Made by a program: the position numbers and the translations under genes. Below are positions 16,525-25,454 of a stretch of 64,000 nt of DNA, piece after piece. A model generated the notes under the pieces. The model searched no databases. It saw only the letters and a program-made list of their open reading frames with translations, and was not told where the DNA came from. This DNA is from CAZUAQ01 sp964618455 (GTDB lineage Bacteria; Planctomycetota; Phycisphaerae; UBA1845; PWPN01): positions 1-64,000 of the forward strand of contig CAZUAQ010000012.1 in NCBI GenBank assembly GCA_964618455.1, given 5' to 3'. Numbering within the stretch: the stretch's first letter is position 1; every line of letters begins with the position of its first letter.

Positions 16525-17466
16525 CTATCCCTGGCGTTGGGATCGCAGAAACCCGACGGTGGATTGCAGGATGCGATCCCGCAGATGCCGGTCGGGATCC
16601 TCGGCGGTCTCGTTCTTGAGATCCGCGTAGTTGGCCTGACAGAACGTGCATCCCAGTGTGTCGAGGTGAAACGCCACGTATTCCCGCCAGGCGTCGTCGA
16701 GCGTGTCCAACAGGTACGCGCCGAGGGTGTTCCGCTTCAGGCAGCTCGGGCGGAACTCCTGCCAGATGTCGCCGAGCAGGGCGTCGTCGGGCTCGGCGGC
16801 GGTGGCCACGCGACCACCGGGCAGGCGGGCCATGTGCTCCTGGATCTTCTTGATGGCGCGGTGCTTGAGGATGGCGACGTGATTCTCGCTCACCTCCGCC
16901 ACGCGGGCGATCTCCCGGTTGCGCAGCCGGCCGAAGAAGAGCATCTCGATGACGCTCAGGTCGCGGAAATTCAGATTGTCCTGGTAGTCCCGGATGAGCG
17001 TGGTCAGGGCGGAGGCCAGCGCCTGGCGCTGGAGGTCGCGATCCTCCTCGCGGCGGGCGTAGGTGCTGGCGGTCAGGTCCGGGGCGGGCACGCGCTCGGC
17101 GGCATCGAGCTCCGACTCGTCGCCGTCGGTCACCATGTCCTGCAGCAGGCAGACGCTTCGCGCCCGGCCGCGGTAAACGTTGAGGATCTTCCGCCGCAGG
17201 ATGGCGAAGAGATACGTTTCGAGACCGGCCTCCTCGCGGAAGTTCGCCAAGGACTGCAGGAAGGCGATGAAGGTGTCTTGGACAAGGTCCTCGGCGTCGT
17301 CGCGATCGTTCAGCTTCGCCCGGGCGAACGCGCGCAGCCGCCCCCCGTACCGATCGACGAGTTGCGTCCAGGCATCGGCATCGCCCTGCCGGATGCGTTC
17401 CAGCAGGTAACGATCGGCTTCGTTGAGTTGACTCACCGGAGTCGTCCACCCTTCCTTTCCCGGCAT
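16525..17466 (-). CDS. ECF-type RNA polymerase sigma factor with C-terminal zinc anti-sigma-like tail
   Basis: Residues 15-100 look like sigma region 2 (LLERIRQGDADAWTQLVDRYG, DAEDLVQDTFIAFL), and about 145-205 like region 4 with the helix NREIARVAEVSENHVAILKHRA. About 100 extra residues follow. In that tail, RPSCLKRNTLGAYLLDTLD...FHLDTLGCTFC resembles the zf-HC2/ZAS fold of anti-sigma factors, with H-x5-C-x2-C in place of the usual H-x3-C-x2-C. So sigma factor and inhibitor-like module appear fused in one chain. Planctomycetes have ECF groups with long C-terminal extensions and groups linked to Ser/Thr kinases. Here the kinase gene is two genes upstream in the same direction, which supports control through phosphorylation. 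Confidence 0.85.
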   Translation of the reverse strand: MPGKEGWTTPVSQLNEADRYLLERIRQGDADAWTQLVDRYGGRLRAFARAKLNDRDDAEDLVQDTFIAFLQSLANFREEAGLETYLFAILRRKILNVYRGRARSVCLLQDMVTDGDESELDAAERVPAPDLTASTYARREEDRDLQRQALASALTTLIRDYQDNLNFRDLSVIEMLFFGRLRNREIARVAEVSENHVAILKHRAIKKIQEHMARLPGGRVATAAEPDDALLGDIWQEFRPSCLKRNTLGAYLLDTLDDAWREYVAFHLDTLGCTFCQANYADLKNETAEDPDRHLRDRILQSTVGFLRSQRQG

Positions 17467-17498
17467 CGCCCGCCGGCGCGACGTTTCGTGTCCCGACG

Positions 17499-19358
17499 CT
17501 ACGCACTCATCCAGATCACCATTCCACCCAGCAGCACGACAAGCGATCCGCCGATCAGCCAGGCGCGGAAGTAGCCCTTCGTGGCGGCGTTGAGGAACGC
17601 GTACGTCAGCACGATCAACACGATCATCGCCGCCAGCGCGCCGGCTCGGACGAGCCAGGTCTGGTGTACTTCCACGCGATGTGTCTTGACCACGTCTTCG
17701 AAATGGTCCATGACATCGTGAGGGACAATAACCTGGACCGCGGACCGATAGACACGGCCGTAATCGCGTTCGAAATTTTGAGAGAAATTCTCAACAAGAA
17801 GCGGTGTTGTTCTCACATGGCTGCGGCGATCGTCGAGATTGCCTACTCGGATGATGCGTTGGATGAAGGCCGACAGGCCATGCGGAGCGTCCTCGTGGTT
17901 CCAGCGATTGACACCCGCCCGTCGAATAACCTCGTTTTCGATGAGATCCACGACCAGCCGAATCGCCTGTTCAGTTGCGCCCTCGGAAGAATCGTGCAGT
18001 TGCGTCGAGCCGGCCACGATATCGAGGCCCTGCTGCCCTCGCTTCATATGCACGCCATCCGTATTGCCCAGTCGGACAAGCCAGTCCGGGTGCGCCATGT
18101 ATCGCGCTGCCTGTTCGAACAGTCGATCACCGTATTCGAGCTGGACTCTTATCTCAGCGTACGCTTGGGATGCGAGATCGACAGGTGGCTCCACTTTGAC
18201 GTGGACGGCGTGGTCGTTGGAGCGACGCCCCCATTGACTTAGCGTGGCGTAGTGCACCGATCCAATGCGAGGATCCTTGCGAAGGATCTCTTCCAGCAAG
18301 GGGTGGCCTCCAATCCGATCTGTGTAAACAATGATGCTTGTCGTGTGATCGACCTGAGCGAGAGTATCCGGAACGGCGCTGTCATGCGGCGCAGGGATTC
18401 CCTCCTCCGTGGCCTGATTGAGTAGCCGGCGGACGAGACCCGCGACCGCCAGGCGCTCGGACGTGTACACATCCGGCTCGAACGTCAGTTCCAGGTTGGA
18501 ATCCCATGCCGCCGCACTGAGATGTCCGGGCGCTGCGTTCTCGCTCATGGGGGGCGTTGCTGCTACCGCGTGAAGAGGGGATTCCACGTCATCTCTGTAC
18601 AGCCACCACGCCGCCGAACCCAACCCCACCAGCATCAACAGGCCAAGGCAGGTCAGCGCGACATGGGCGAAGCCGAACTTCCGGATCACCACGACGACCA
18701 GCGCAACCGTTCCGGCAAGCAGGGCCAGCAGAACAGGGATTGCAAGAAAGCTGACACCTTGTCGAGTGACGGCGGTAGACGACCCGGCTACGTGTGATGA
18801 CGAAGCTTCACTCTCGGCGACCGAAACTTCTTCAGCGGTCGGCGTCAACGTTTCCGTCACATATGGCTGCGTCACGGATTCACCGCAGTCGGGCACCGGT
18901 TGTCCACAATCCGGCTGCATGGCCTGGGCATTCCGGTAGGCCTGCGCCTGCTGCTCCTGGTAGCGGCGCATGGCTTCCCTCTGCGTCTCCTCATAGCGAT
19001 GCTTCGCTTCCGCGTGCGTGCGCTCGATGCGCTCCCTTACGTCGCGATGAGCCTGGAGGGTCTGCTGCCGATGCTCCTCGAGAAGCCGATCCTGCTCCCG
19101 CATGGCCTGCGAACGTGCGTGTTCATGCGCGGCCACGGCACGCTCGTGCGCTCGGTGATACGACACCCTCAACGCAAGCAGGCCTAACGCGCCGAGGATG
19201 GCGAGGCTGGCCAGCGTGATGGCGATCTTCGCGGCGCTGGGTTTGCGGAGCATCAGTACGAGCAGCACGATCGCTGCGATGAAAAGGGGAAGTCCCAGCA
19301 GCAGCATCTTGATGCCGATGCCCAGATGAGGTGTGAACGTCGACTCCGGCATCATCAC
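17499..19358 (-). CDS. Large multi-helix membrane protein, kinase-linked
   Basis: 619 residues. Two helices lie at about 12-36 and 41-63, then comes a highly charged, His/Gln/Arg-rich coiled-coil-like stretch (66-145). A Ser/Thr-rich linker and two more helices (about 200-250) follow, then a soluble domain of about 300 residues and two C-terminal helices (about 560-617). I do not recognise the soluble domain. Its start codon overlaps the stop of the kinase gene by four bases (ATGA), so translation is probably coupled and the two products likely meet in the membrane. The sigma factor gene follows after 33 bases. A transducer between kinase and sigma factor is a reasonable guess, nothing more. 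Confidence 0.65.
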   Translation of the reverse strand: MMMPESTFTPHLGIGIKMLLLGLPLFIAAIVLLVLMLRKPSAAKIAITLASLAILGALGLLALRVSYHRAHERAVAAHEHARSQAMREQDRLLEEHRQQTLQAHRDVRERIERTHAEAKHRYEETQREAMRRYQEQQAQAYRNAQAMQPDCGQPVPDCGESVTQPYVTETLTPTAEEVSVAESEASSSHVAGSSTAVTRQGVSFLAIPVLLALLAGTVALVVVVIRKFGFAHVALTCLGLLMLVGLGSAAWWLYRDDVESPLHAVAATPPMSENAAPGHLSAAAWDSNLELTFEPDVYTSERLAVAGLVRRLLNQATEEGIPAPHDSAVPDTLAQVDHTTSIIVYTDRIGGHPLLEEILRKDPRIGSVHYATLSQWGRRSNDHAVHVKVEPPVDLASQAYAEIRVQLEYGDRLFEQAARYMAHPDWLVRLGNTDGVHMKRGQQGLDIVAGSTQLHDSSEGATEQAIRLVVDLIENEVIRRAGVNRWNHEDAPHGLSAFIQRIIRVGNLDDRRSHVRTTPLLVENFSQNFERDYGRVYRSAVQVIVPHDVMDHFEDVVKTHRVEVHQTWLVRAGALAAMIVLIVLTYAFLNAATKGYFRAWLIGGSLVVLLGGMVIWMSA

Positions 19359-22246
19359 GTCACCCCCTTCGTGTTATCGCGATTATTTGATTCATCGAGC
19401 CCTCGATCTTTTTCAGGCCACAGCAACATGGCCGCGCCACCCATCAGGATCACCAGGGCAGTCATGACCGGGGGGGCGGTGATCGCATTGATCACATGCT
19501 CCAGGGCGGGGCCGACACGCTCCGGTTCGGCTTCCATGCATTCGCCGATGAACCACGCATCGAGGGCGAGCTTCTTGTGAATCAGGTGCATGCCGAATCC
19601 CAGGAACACGGAACCAAGCACCGCCCGGGCGGCGTGCCCGCCCTGGGCGCGACGCCGCGCGAAGACGAGCATGCACCCGCCGATGATCAGCGTGGTGAAG
19701 CTCAGGAAACCGGCGCCGCGTTCCAGCAGACCCGGCCACTCGCTGTAGCCCAGGGTCTGCGTCAGTTCACGGGGCAGGTCGTCGCCGAGGACATGCGCCT
19801 GCATCAAATGCGGCATGTCGAACGCGCGGAACGCCCCGGTGGCGGTGGCCCAGCCCAAGAACAGAAACGCCAGGAACGCCAGCGGCCGGTTGGTCATGAA
19901 CCGGCGAAAGGAGGATGGCACTTGCCGGGTGTTGGCGCGTGGTGAGACGTTCATGGCCGCCTGGGGACGCTTTCCATTCGCGATCGGAGCACGCGGCGAC
20001 GTTGCTGCAACAGGTGCTGCAGGCGGGGCCGGAGCATGTGCGGGCGACGGCGCGCGGGCGGCGGCCGCCTTCGGCGGAGATGTGGCGGTCGTCGAGGACG
20101 AGGCTGAAGGCGGATCGTGCCAGAGGCGGATCTCGCGCCCTTCGCGATCGCGGAACTGGCCCACGAGAATCAGGATCAGGTCGATGATCTGCCCGATGCC
20201 GAGCAGGCCGAACGTGCAGAGCCAGAGAATACCCGTGCCGATCTTGCCGGCGTAGAAGCGCTGAATGCCGCACACCGGCACGCCGATGACGGGCACCAGA
20301 GGCACGACGGCGAAGATCAATGCCCACAGCCGGCGTCGCGGCGAGACGAACATGTTCTGCACGGCGGCGTAGTCCGGGAGTGCGGGTGGCTGACGGTCGT
20401 TCGCCTGGTCGCGTTCCGCGGCTGCCTGCAACGGAGGCGGAGAGACCGCGGGCGATGTCCCGTTGGCCGACGCATCAGGTTCCGGCGGTTCCGTCACGCC
20501 TACTGCCTCCCATGCCGCCGAACGCGCGTGTTCCGGAACAAAGGCGGTCATGAGCTGTACGGTAATCACCACGCTGGCCATCATCCCGAATGCGAGGACC
20601 GCGTAGCCGCCGAACAGCCAGGCCAGCAGGAAGGCGAACCCGCCGATCAGAATGGGATAGCGCAACATCAGCCGCTCCTTGCGCAGCGGTGACATGACCG
20701 GCTCCCATCCGGTCAGGAACAGGATCGCCGCCATCGCGCCGAGCGAGGCGAACAGCATCTCTTCGTGGGGAATGCGCCAACCGAAAATGTCGGCAAGTGA
20801 CATCATGCCAATAAATCCCGGCACGAACGCGACGGCCAGCGTGCACGCCGTCGTCGCAATGCGACGCAGCAACCCCCCTTCATGTTCAAGGAACTTCAAC
20901 AGGAAACGGTGACTCAGGAAGAGCCCGAGGCTCGTTCCGCACACAAGCAGATAACTGAAGATCAGGTATCCCGGTATGGCTCTGTCGTGATCCGACGGAA
21001 CCATGATGCCCGCTTGAATGACAGCTATGCCGAATGCCAGCATGAGCGGCGTCGCGAGGCAGAGCAGGACGCGTAGGGTATTCGAGATCGGATCGAACGC
21101 CTTGGCGGCAGCGAGGGGCATGGCCCGGGCCGACTCCCTGGTTGTGTTGCATGTCATCCACGGCGGAGATCCGGGGTGGACCGGCAGGGACATGTCTCGG
21201 CCGCCGCCTTGAGCGGTACCGATCGCTTGCTCACGTGAACGAGGGACGGCCGGCCGGACCTCCCCCGCGCGATCGTGGAAGCGCTGTGTCCACTCACCGC
21301 TGCTGCCATCATTCGCTTTCTGCTCGCCCGGGATGTAACCGCCACCCAGGCCATGATGCCCGGACGATCCGCCACCGACCTGCACCTTCCGCCCGGCGCG
21401 CTCCGCCACCATCGACAGGCTGTCCGGTGAAAAGTGAGACACGCTCTCCTGGATATGCGCCGCGCCGAAGACGTCCTCCACCATTTCCTGCACCGAGGCG
21501 TAACGTTCCCCCGGATCCTTGGCCAGCGCCTTGCGGATCGCGCGGGCGAAAGGCTCTTCGACATGGGTGAGGTCCGGCTCGGCGGTGAGATGCTTCATGA
21601 GGATTTCGCCGTGGCTCGACCCGAAGTAGGGCACCTGCCCGGTCAGCATCTCGTAAAGCAGGACGCCGAGGGCGTAGATGTCGATACTGCGGTCGTAGCG
21701 TCCCTGGCCGACTTCCGGCGCCATGTAATGCACCGTGCCGACGGTGATGGTCTGGCCGCTGTGCATGCTGGCGGACATCGCCTTGCTCAGGCCGTAATCG
21801 CCGATCTTCACGTAGCCGTCTTCATAGAAAATGTTGCCCGGCTTGAGATCGCGATGCACGATGCCGCGATCGTGAAGGTAGGTCAGCCCCTTGGCGAGCT
21901 CGCGCAGGAAGAATGCCGCCTTCTGCGTGCCAAGTCCGGCGGGCGAGTCGTTCAGCAATTCCCGCAGCGACGGGCCGGAGACGTACTCCATGATGACGAA
22001 GGGCGTGCCATCGTTGGCGTCGCGAATGTCGAAGATGGAGACGAGGTGCGGACTCTTGAGGTTCATGCACTGGCTGACGCCGCGAATCTCGATCTGTTCG
22101 TAACCCTGAATCGCCTTGAGCGCAACCTCGCGGCCACTGTCGCTCACGGCGTAATACACTTCGCCGAAGCCGCCGCGCCCCACCGCGTGCTCGATGGTGT
22201 ACCCGTCGAGTGGGCGATCGCCGTGTTGGTAATGGAATCCCGCCAT
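19355..22246 (-). CDS. Membrane-bound Ser/Thr protein kinase with TM2 domain
   Basis: A Hanks-type kinase fills residues 15-270: glycine loop GRGGFGEV (23-30), catalytic Lys44, HRDLKPGN (131-138), DYG in place of DFG (150-152), and APE (176-178). All residues needed for catalysis are present. A Gly/Ser-rich linker follows, then several helices (about 390-580). Next is a TM2-type module (about 640-710) recognisable by its RRRLWALIFAVVP...GIQRFYAGKIGTG pattern, and a final pair of helices. The total of 963 residues is long for the class because of the membrane half. The gene overlaps the next one at 17499-19358 by four bases and follows an FHA protein gene by 120 bases, a natural partner because FHA domains read phospho-Thr. 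Confidence 0.9.
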   Translation of the reverse strand: MAGFHYQHGDRPLDGYTIEHAVGRGGFGEVYYAVSDSGREVALKAIQGYEQIEIRGVSQCMNLKSPHLVSIFDIRDANDGTPFVIMEYVSGPSLRELLNDSPAGLGTQKAAFFLRELAKGLTYLHDRGIVHRDLKPGNIFYEDGYVKIGDYGLSKAMSASMHSGQTITVGTVHYMAPEVGQGRYDRSIDIYALGVLLYEMLTGQVPYFGSSHGEILMKHLTAEPDLTHVEEPFARAIRKALAKDPGERYASVQEMVEDVFGAAHIQESVSHFSPDSLSMVAERAGRKVQVGGGSSGHHGLGGGYIPGEQKANDGSSGEWTQRFHDRAGEVRPAVPRSREQAIGTAQGGGRDMSLPVHPGSPPWMTCNTTRESARAMPLAAAKAFDPISNTLRVLLCLATPLMLAFGIAVIQAGIMVPSDHDRAIPGYLIFSYLLVCGTSLGLFLSHRFLLKFLEHEGGLLRRIATTACTLAVAFVPGFIGMMSLADIFGWRIPHEEMLFASLGAMAAILFLTGWEPVMSPLRKERLMLRYPILIGGFAFLLAWLFGGYAVLAFGMMASVVITVQLMTAFVPEHARSAAWEAVGVTEPPEPDASANGTSPAVSPPPLQAAAERDQANDRQPPALPDYAAVQNMFVSPRRRLWALIFAVVPLVPVIGVPVCGIQRFYAGKIGTGILWLCTFGLLGIGQIIDLILILVGQFRDREGREIRLWHDPPSASSSTTATSPPKAAAARAPSPAHAPAPPAAPVAATSPRAPIANGKRPQAAMNVSPRANTRQVPSSFRRFMTNRPLAFLAFLFLGWATATGAFRAFDMPHLMQAHVLGDDLPRELTQTLGYSEWPGLLERGAGFLSFTTLIIGGCMLVFARRRAQGGHAARAVLGSVFLGFGMHLIHKKLALDAWFIGECMEAEPERVGPALEHVINAITAPPVMTALVILMGGAAMLLWPEKDRGLDESNNRDNTKGVT

Positions 22247-22366
22247 AAGTGTTCCGATCCGGTCGGATGACCGTGTGTCCCTGTCCTCGTTCTTCCCAGT
22301 GTCGTGCGTCGCTACTGTTTCACCTTTCCATCATGACCCATGAAGCGTCCAGGCGCCCATTATCAA

Positions 22367-23974
22367 TTACACCGTTTTTTCGACCGGCCGTGCGATCCAC
22401 GTGACTTCACCGACCTGGAGATGCTTGTCGAACGGCAGGGCCGCGCGGCGATCCATCGGCTTGCCTTCGCACAATACGGATTCCGCCGAAGGGCACGTCA
22501 GCACGTTGTCTTGAATCGCCAGCACGATGTTTTTCTTCAAGCCGTCCAGGCGCACATGCGCCGACGGTCCGGAGCCGATGACGATCTCACGTTTCAGAAG
22601 AATCACTTTGCGCGTATCGCTTGCGCTCAAGCGCGTGCCCGAAAGTTGCAGCATCGCGGTCGCGCTGGCGGCGTTGGGTCGCAGGAACTTGAAGCCGCTG
22701 CGCGACGAGAGCGAGACGCGGTCGCCGTGGGCGAGCAGCGTGCGCTCCGTGGGCTTGCCGTTCACTTTGACGGAGCCGTCAGAGCGCAAAAAGTAATCGT
22801 CATCGTGACGCTCCAGTGTGCCCGTCGGGAGCGACCCGTCCGCCAGTAAACTCACGTCGCATCGTCCGGTCGATCCTCCCGGGCCGATCGTCACGCGATC
22901 ACCGCACAGCACGAGGAAGCTTCCCGCACCGTCGACATGCAGCATGAAGCGTGAGGGCAGTTCGCGTATCGAATCCTTCGCTCCGGCCGCCATGGGGACG
23001 GCTTCGCGCTGCGGCGACGGCACAAAGTGCGGCACCGCCGGCGGGGACATCGGCAGCGTCATCTCCTCATCGCGCCGGTCGAGCAGTCCGAGCGGACTGC
23101 TCTGTGCCTGTGATGCCGAGGCGATGCATGCATCGAGGGAAGCGATCACGTCGCGGATCCATACCGCCTCCGGGCAGGCATGCGCAAGACGCTGCAGGAT
23201 CGTTCGTGCTTCCGGCCAGGCGTTCACCTGACCGGCATCGATCAGCGTCCGTGCTCGATGTAACTGCCCGAGCATGTTGCCGTACTCGAGCACGTCCGGA
23301 TGCTCCGGCGCGAGTCGACGCCACGCACTCAGCAGTGGCTGCGCCTGATCCGGACGTCCACTCACAAGATACGTGCGTACGCGCGAAGAAGCTTCACGAT
23401 GCACGTGCGTGATCATTGCGTCGAGTTCATCGTTTGATTGATGAAATCCACGTGCCTGGCGAAGAGCTTCCATCGCCGTATGCACATCGCCGGAATCCAA
23501 GGCGCCCCGGGCTCGATCGATCGCTTTTTGCGCGGCGGCGCGTTGCGCATCGGCTTTCTGTTGAAGTTGCCCGACACGGGAGAGATCCTCCGGCAGGTCG
23601 TCGAGCGTCTGTCCCCCAAGGGAAAGCTCGCCGTTGTCGATGTGTCGGCGGGCCTGGGCGAGCCGGGCATCCCGGCGCTCGGTCGAGTGGCGTTCGCCCT
23701 GAACGTGTTCGGCGATGTTCTGCCGCAACGTCGCGACCTCCGTCGTGTTGCCGCCCAGCCGCGCCGCCTGCTCGCAATCGGCCGCCGCCTGAGGATAGCG
23801 CCGAGCCTCGAGGTGCGCCTGTCCACGATCGACCAGCGCCTTCACGAGTCGGGTAATGAGCGCCTGGCCGCTGCGGTGAGCCTGCACGTCCGGGGCGGAG
23901 ACGATGCGGCAGGCTTCATCCAGCCGACCATCTTTCATCGCTACCTCGGCTCGTCGTAATTGGAGACTCAGCAC
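22367..23974 (-). CDS. TPR-like protein with C-terminal FHA domain(s)
   Basis: The start is taken at the GTG at 23974 because AAGGAG lies seven bases upstream; an earlier in-frame GTG at 24001 has no such site. Of about 535 residues, the first 260 form Ala/Arg/Leu-rich helical repeats (RRAEVAMKDGRLDEACRIV and similar), TPR-like by spacing. The C-terminal half, from about 345, has a beta-rich FHA-like core: FLVLCGDRVTIGPGG, then LLADGSLPTGTLERHDDDYFL and GKPTERTLLAHGD. A second similar half follows (KREIVIGSGPSAHVRL). FHA domains bind phospho-Thr peptides, so the obvious partner is the kinase encoded next. The arrangement suggests a scaffold that reads kinase output; this is inference. Confidence 0.78.
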   Translation of the reverse strand: MLSLQLRRAEVAMKDGRLDEACRIVSAPDVQAHRSGQALITRLVKALVDRGQAHLEARRYPQAAADCEQAARLGGNTTEVATLRQNIAEHVQGERHSTERRDARLAQARRHIDNGELSLGGQTLDDLPEDLSRVGQLQQKADAQRAAAQKAIDRARGALDSGDVHTAMEALRQARGFHQSNDELDAMITHVHREASSRVRTYLVSGRPDQAQPLLSAWRRLAPEHPDVLEYGNMLGQLHRARTLIDAGQVNAWPEARTILQRLAHACPEAVWIRDVIASLDACIASASQAQSSPLGLLDRRDEEMTLPMSPPAVPHFVPSPQREAVPMAAGAKDSIRELPSRFMLHVDGAGSFLVLCGDRVTIGPGGSTGRCDVSLLADGSLPTGTLERHDDDYFLRSDGSVKVNGKPTERTLLAHGDRVSLSSRSGFKFLRPNAASATAMLQLSGTRLSASDTRKVILLKREIVIGSGPSAHVRLDGLKKNIVLAIQDNVLTCPSAESVLCEGKPMDRRAALPFDKHLQVGEVTWIARPVEKTV

Positions 23975-24047
23975 CCCAGGGCTCCTTCTCGCGCGGTTCA
24001 CCGCGTTTCAGTATACCACTCCGTGCGAATGACTCGGGTCGGAGGAC

Positions 24048-24074
24048 GGGCACGGGGATGCTCTCCCCGTGCCC
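24048..24074. terminator. Strong GC hairpin, possible terminator
   Basis: GGGCACGGGGA (24048-24058) pairs perfectly with TCCCCGTGCCC (24064-24074) around a five-base loop. It lies 22 bases past the stop of the leftward coiled-coil gene ending at 24096. No U run follows in either direction, so factor-independent termination is uncertain; it could also shield the 3' end of the message. Confidence 0.4.
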
Positions 24075-24095
24075 GCTCCGGAACGCGGAACACAC

Positions 24096-24920
24096 TCAGT
24101 CAGCCTGCGACAGGGTCGTCACCGGCTCGTCATTCAGCTCGGATTCCGGCGCGAAGTGGGCATCGACCTGCTCGATGAGTTCCCGCTCGCTGATGACGTC
24201 GACCTCAATCGGCTGCGTGAAGTGCGTCTCGTACGAGAGCACACGTTCGGCCACGTCGAGCCGATTCTTGATGTCGTCGATCAACGCCTCGGTTCGCGCC
24301 AGGGCACTGTTGTCCAACTCCAGTTGTGAGCCCACCGACGCCGCCTGGACCAGCCGGTACTGGCTTTCGAGCGACTCGATCTGATCCTCGAGCTGCACCT
24401 TCTTGGAGCGCATCTTGTCGAGCATGCTCATGGCGGCGCGGAGCGACTTCTCGCGATTGGCCAGCAACCGCCGCTTGCCCTCGACGATCAGCTCCGCCTC
24501 CTTGAACCGGTCGAAACGCGACGCCAGATCGCCCTTGACCTGATCGCGCGAGTAGCTGAACCCGGCGAGGCGATACTCCGACTGGCCTTCGTCCAGCAGG
24601 TCACGCAGCTTGGCGATCCGGAGCGACTCCTCCTTGAGGTTGCCCTCGCAGACCGCGATGTCTTCCTTCAGGTTCGCCACCTCGACCTCTTCCGAGGCGA
24701 TCAGACGGACATTCGCCTGGATCTCCGGAATGATGTCCTGCAGCGTGTCCCGGGCCCGCTTCAACTCGAACTCGATGGGCACGTTGCTCTTGACCGAGTC
24801 CCGCACGGCATGGGCGGAGCTGTGGACGTAACTTCCGAGGTCGGTGCCGAAGAGCACACCGCCCACCGCCAGGCATCCGACCGAACCGAGGACGCCCCAT
24901 TTGATCAGTTTCATACACAT
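24096..24920 (-). CDS. Membrane-anchored coiled-coil protein
   Basis: 274 residues: one N-terminal membrane helix (about 5-28) followed by an almost continuous helical, heptad-rich domain full of Glu, Leu, Arg and Lys (about 50-240) and an acidic tail. The ATG at 24920 is set by GGAAGGAG seven bases upstream. Proteins of this plan are common in planctomycete genomes without a known job. It heads the leftward block of FHA protein, kinase, membrane protein and sigma factor, and its promoter region (24921-25157) is shared with the divergent peptide cassette. Possible roles are envelope scaffold or sensor; no evidence settles this. Confidence 0.7.
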   Translation of the reverse strand: MCMKLIKWGVLGSVGCLAVGGVLFGTDLGSYVHSSAHAVRDSVKSNVPIEFELKRARDTLQDIIPEIQANVRLIASEEVEVANLKEDIAVCEGNLKEESLRIAKLRDLLDEGQSEYRLAGFSYSRDQVKGDLASRFDRFKEAELIVEGKRRLLANREKSLRAAMSMLDKMRSKKVQLEDQIESLESQYRLVQAASVGSQLELDNSALARTEALIDDIKNRLDVAERVLSYETHFTQPIEVDVISERELIEQVDAHFAPESELNDEPVTTLSQAD

Positions 24921-25157
24921 CGTAAATCTCCTTCCAGTATAAGGTTAACACTGGATGACGTCTCAGGTTTCCCGGGTTGCGCGGCCGCCCGCGTGCCCGA
25001 ACCAGGCATGTGGACACGGCCATTGCCGGAATCTTGCACGGGAACTGCAAAAAGCGGCGGCAAATAGCTTTATCGCCCCTTCTGCGGAGCCGATAACCCA
25101 TGGCCGGGATCGCGCGGAAGGACCGCGCCGATGGTGTCATGGAAGCATGAGGCGAGC
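24921..25157. promoter_or_regulatory. Shared divergent control region
   Basis: These 237 bases separate the coiled-coil/FHA/kinase block (leftward) from the PqqD/HprK-related cassette (rightward), so both promoters must lie here or in the flanking gene starts. I see GC-rich short inverted segments but no convincing -35/-10 pair or known operator. Confidence 0.4.
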
Positions 25158-25409
25158 ATGGAACAGTCGGGAAATAAGCGACCGAACGTGTCGGGAACCA
25201 CGGGAGGTGGGAAACAGGCGGCCACCGAGTCGACGCCCGGCACTCCGGATTCGTCGTTTCACGCATCAGCTACGGCGTCGAGCACTTCCCGCCGCAAGTT
25301 CCTGAAACACTCGGCCAGGCGGCTGGCCTACGCCGCGCCGGTCGTGCTGCTGTTCAAGCCGGACGAAGCCCTGGCAGGCTCCGGTGGCACGCAGATCACG
25401 CCGGGGTGA
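25158..25409 (+). CDS. Candidate precursor peptide: Tat signal with almost no mature part
   Basis: An 83-residue product. Residues 1-43 are a Ser/Thr/Gly/Pro-rich, disordered-looking leader. Then comes a canonical twin-arginine motif SRRKFLK (44-50), a second Arg pair (54-55), a hydrophobic core AYAAPVVLLF (57-66) and an ALA cleavage-like site (71-73). Only ten residues (GSGGTQITPG) follow, so the chain is essentially a signal peptide with no passenger. It is the first gene of the PqqD/HprK-related/nucleotidyltransferase cassette, 45 bases before pqqD, which makes it the natural candidate substrate. An upstream ATG at 25131 is possible; I prefer 25158, which has GAGG five bases before it. The precursor role is inference; a short secreted protein of unknown use remains possible. 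Confidence 0.6.
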   Translation: MEQSGNKRPNVSGTTGGGKQAATESTPGTPDSSFHASATASSTSRRKFLKHSARRLAYAAPVVLLFKPDEALAGSGGTQITPG

Positions 25410-25454
25410 TGCCGGCGGTTTCGGTTGTTCCTCAGATCAGGCAAGAGGCGCACC

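Noticed and set aside
24048..24074. A CRISPR-type or REP repeat unit
   Set aside because: It is a single GC hairpin; no second copy or regular spacing is seen in the window.
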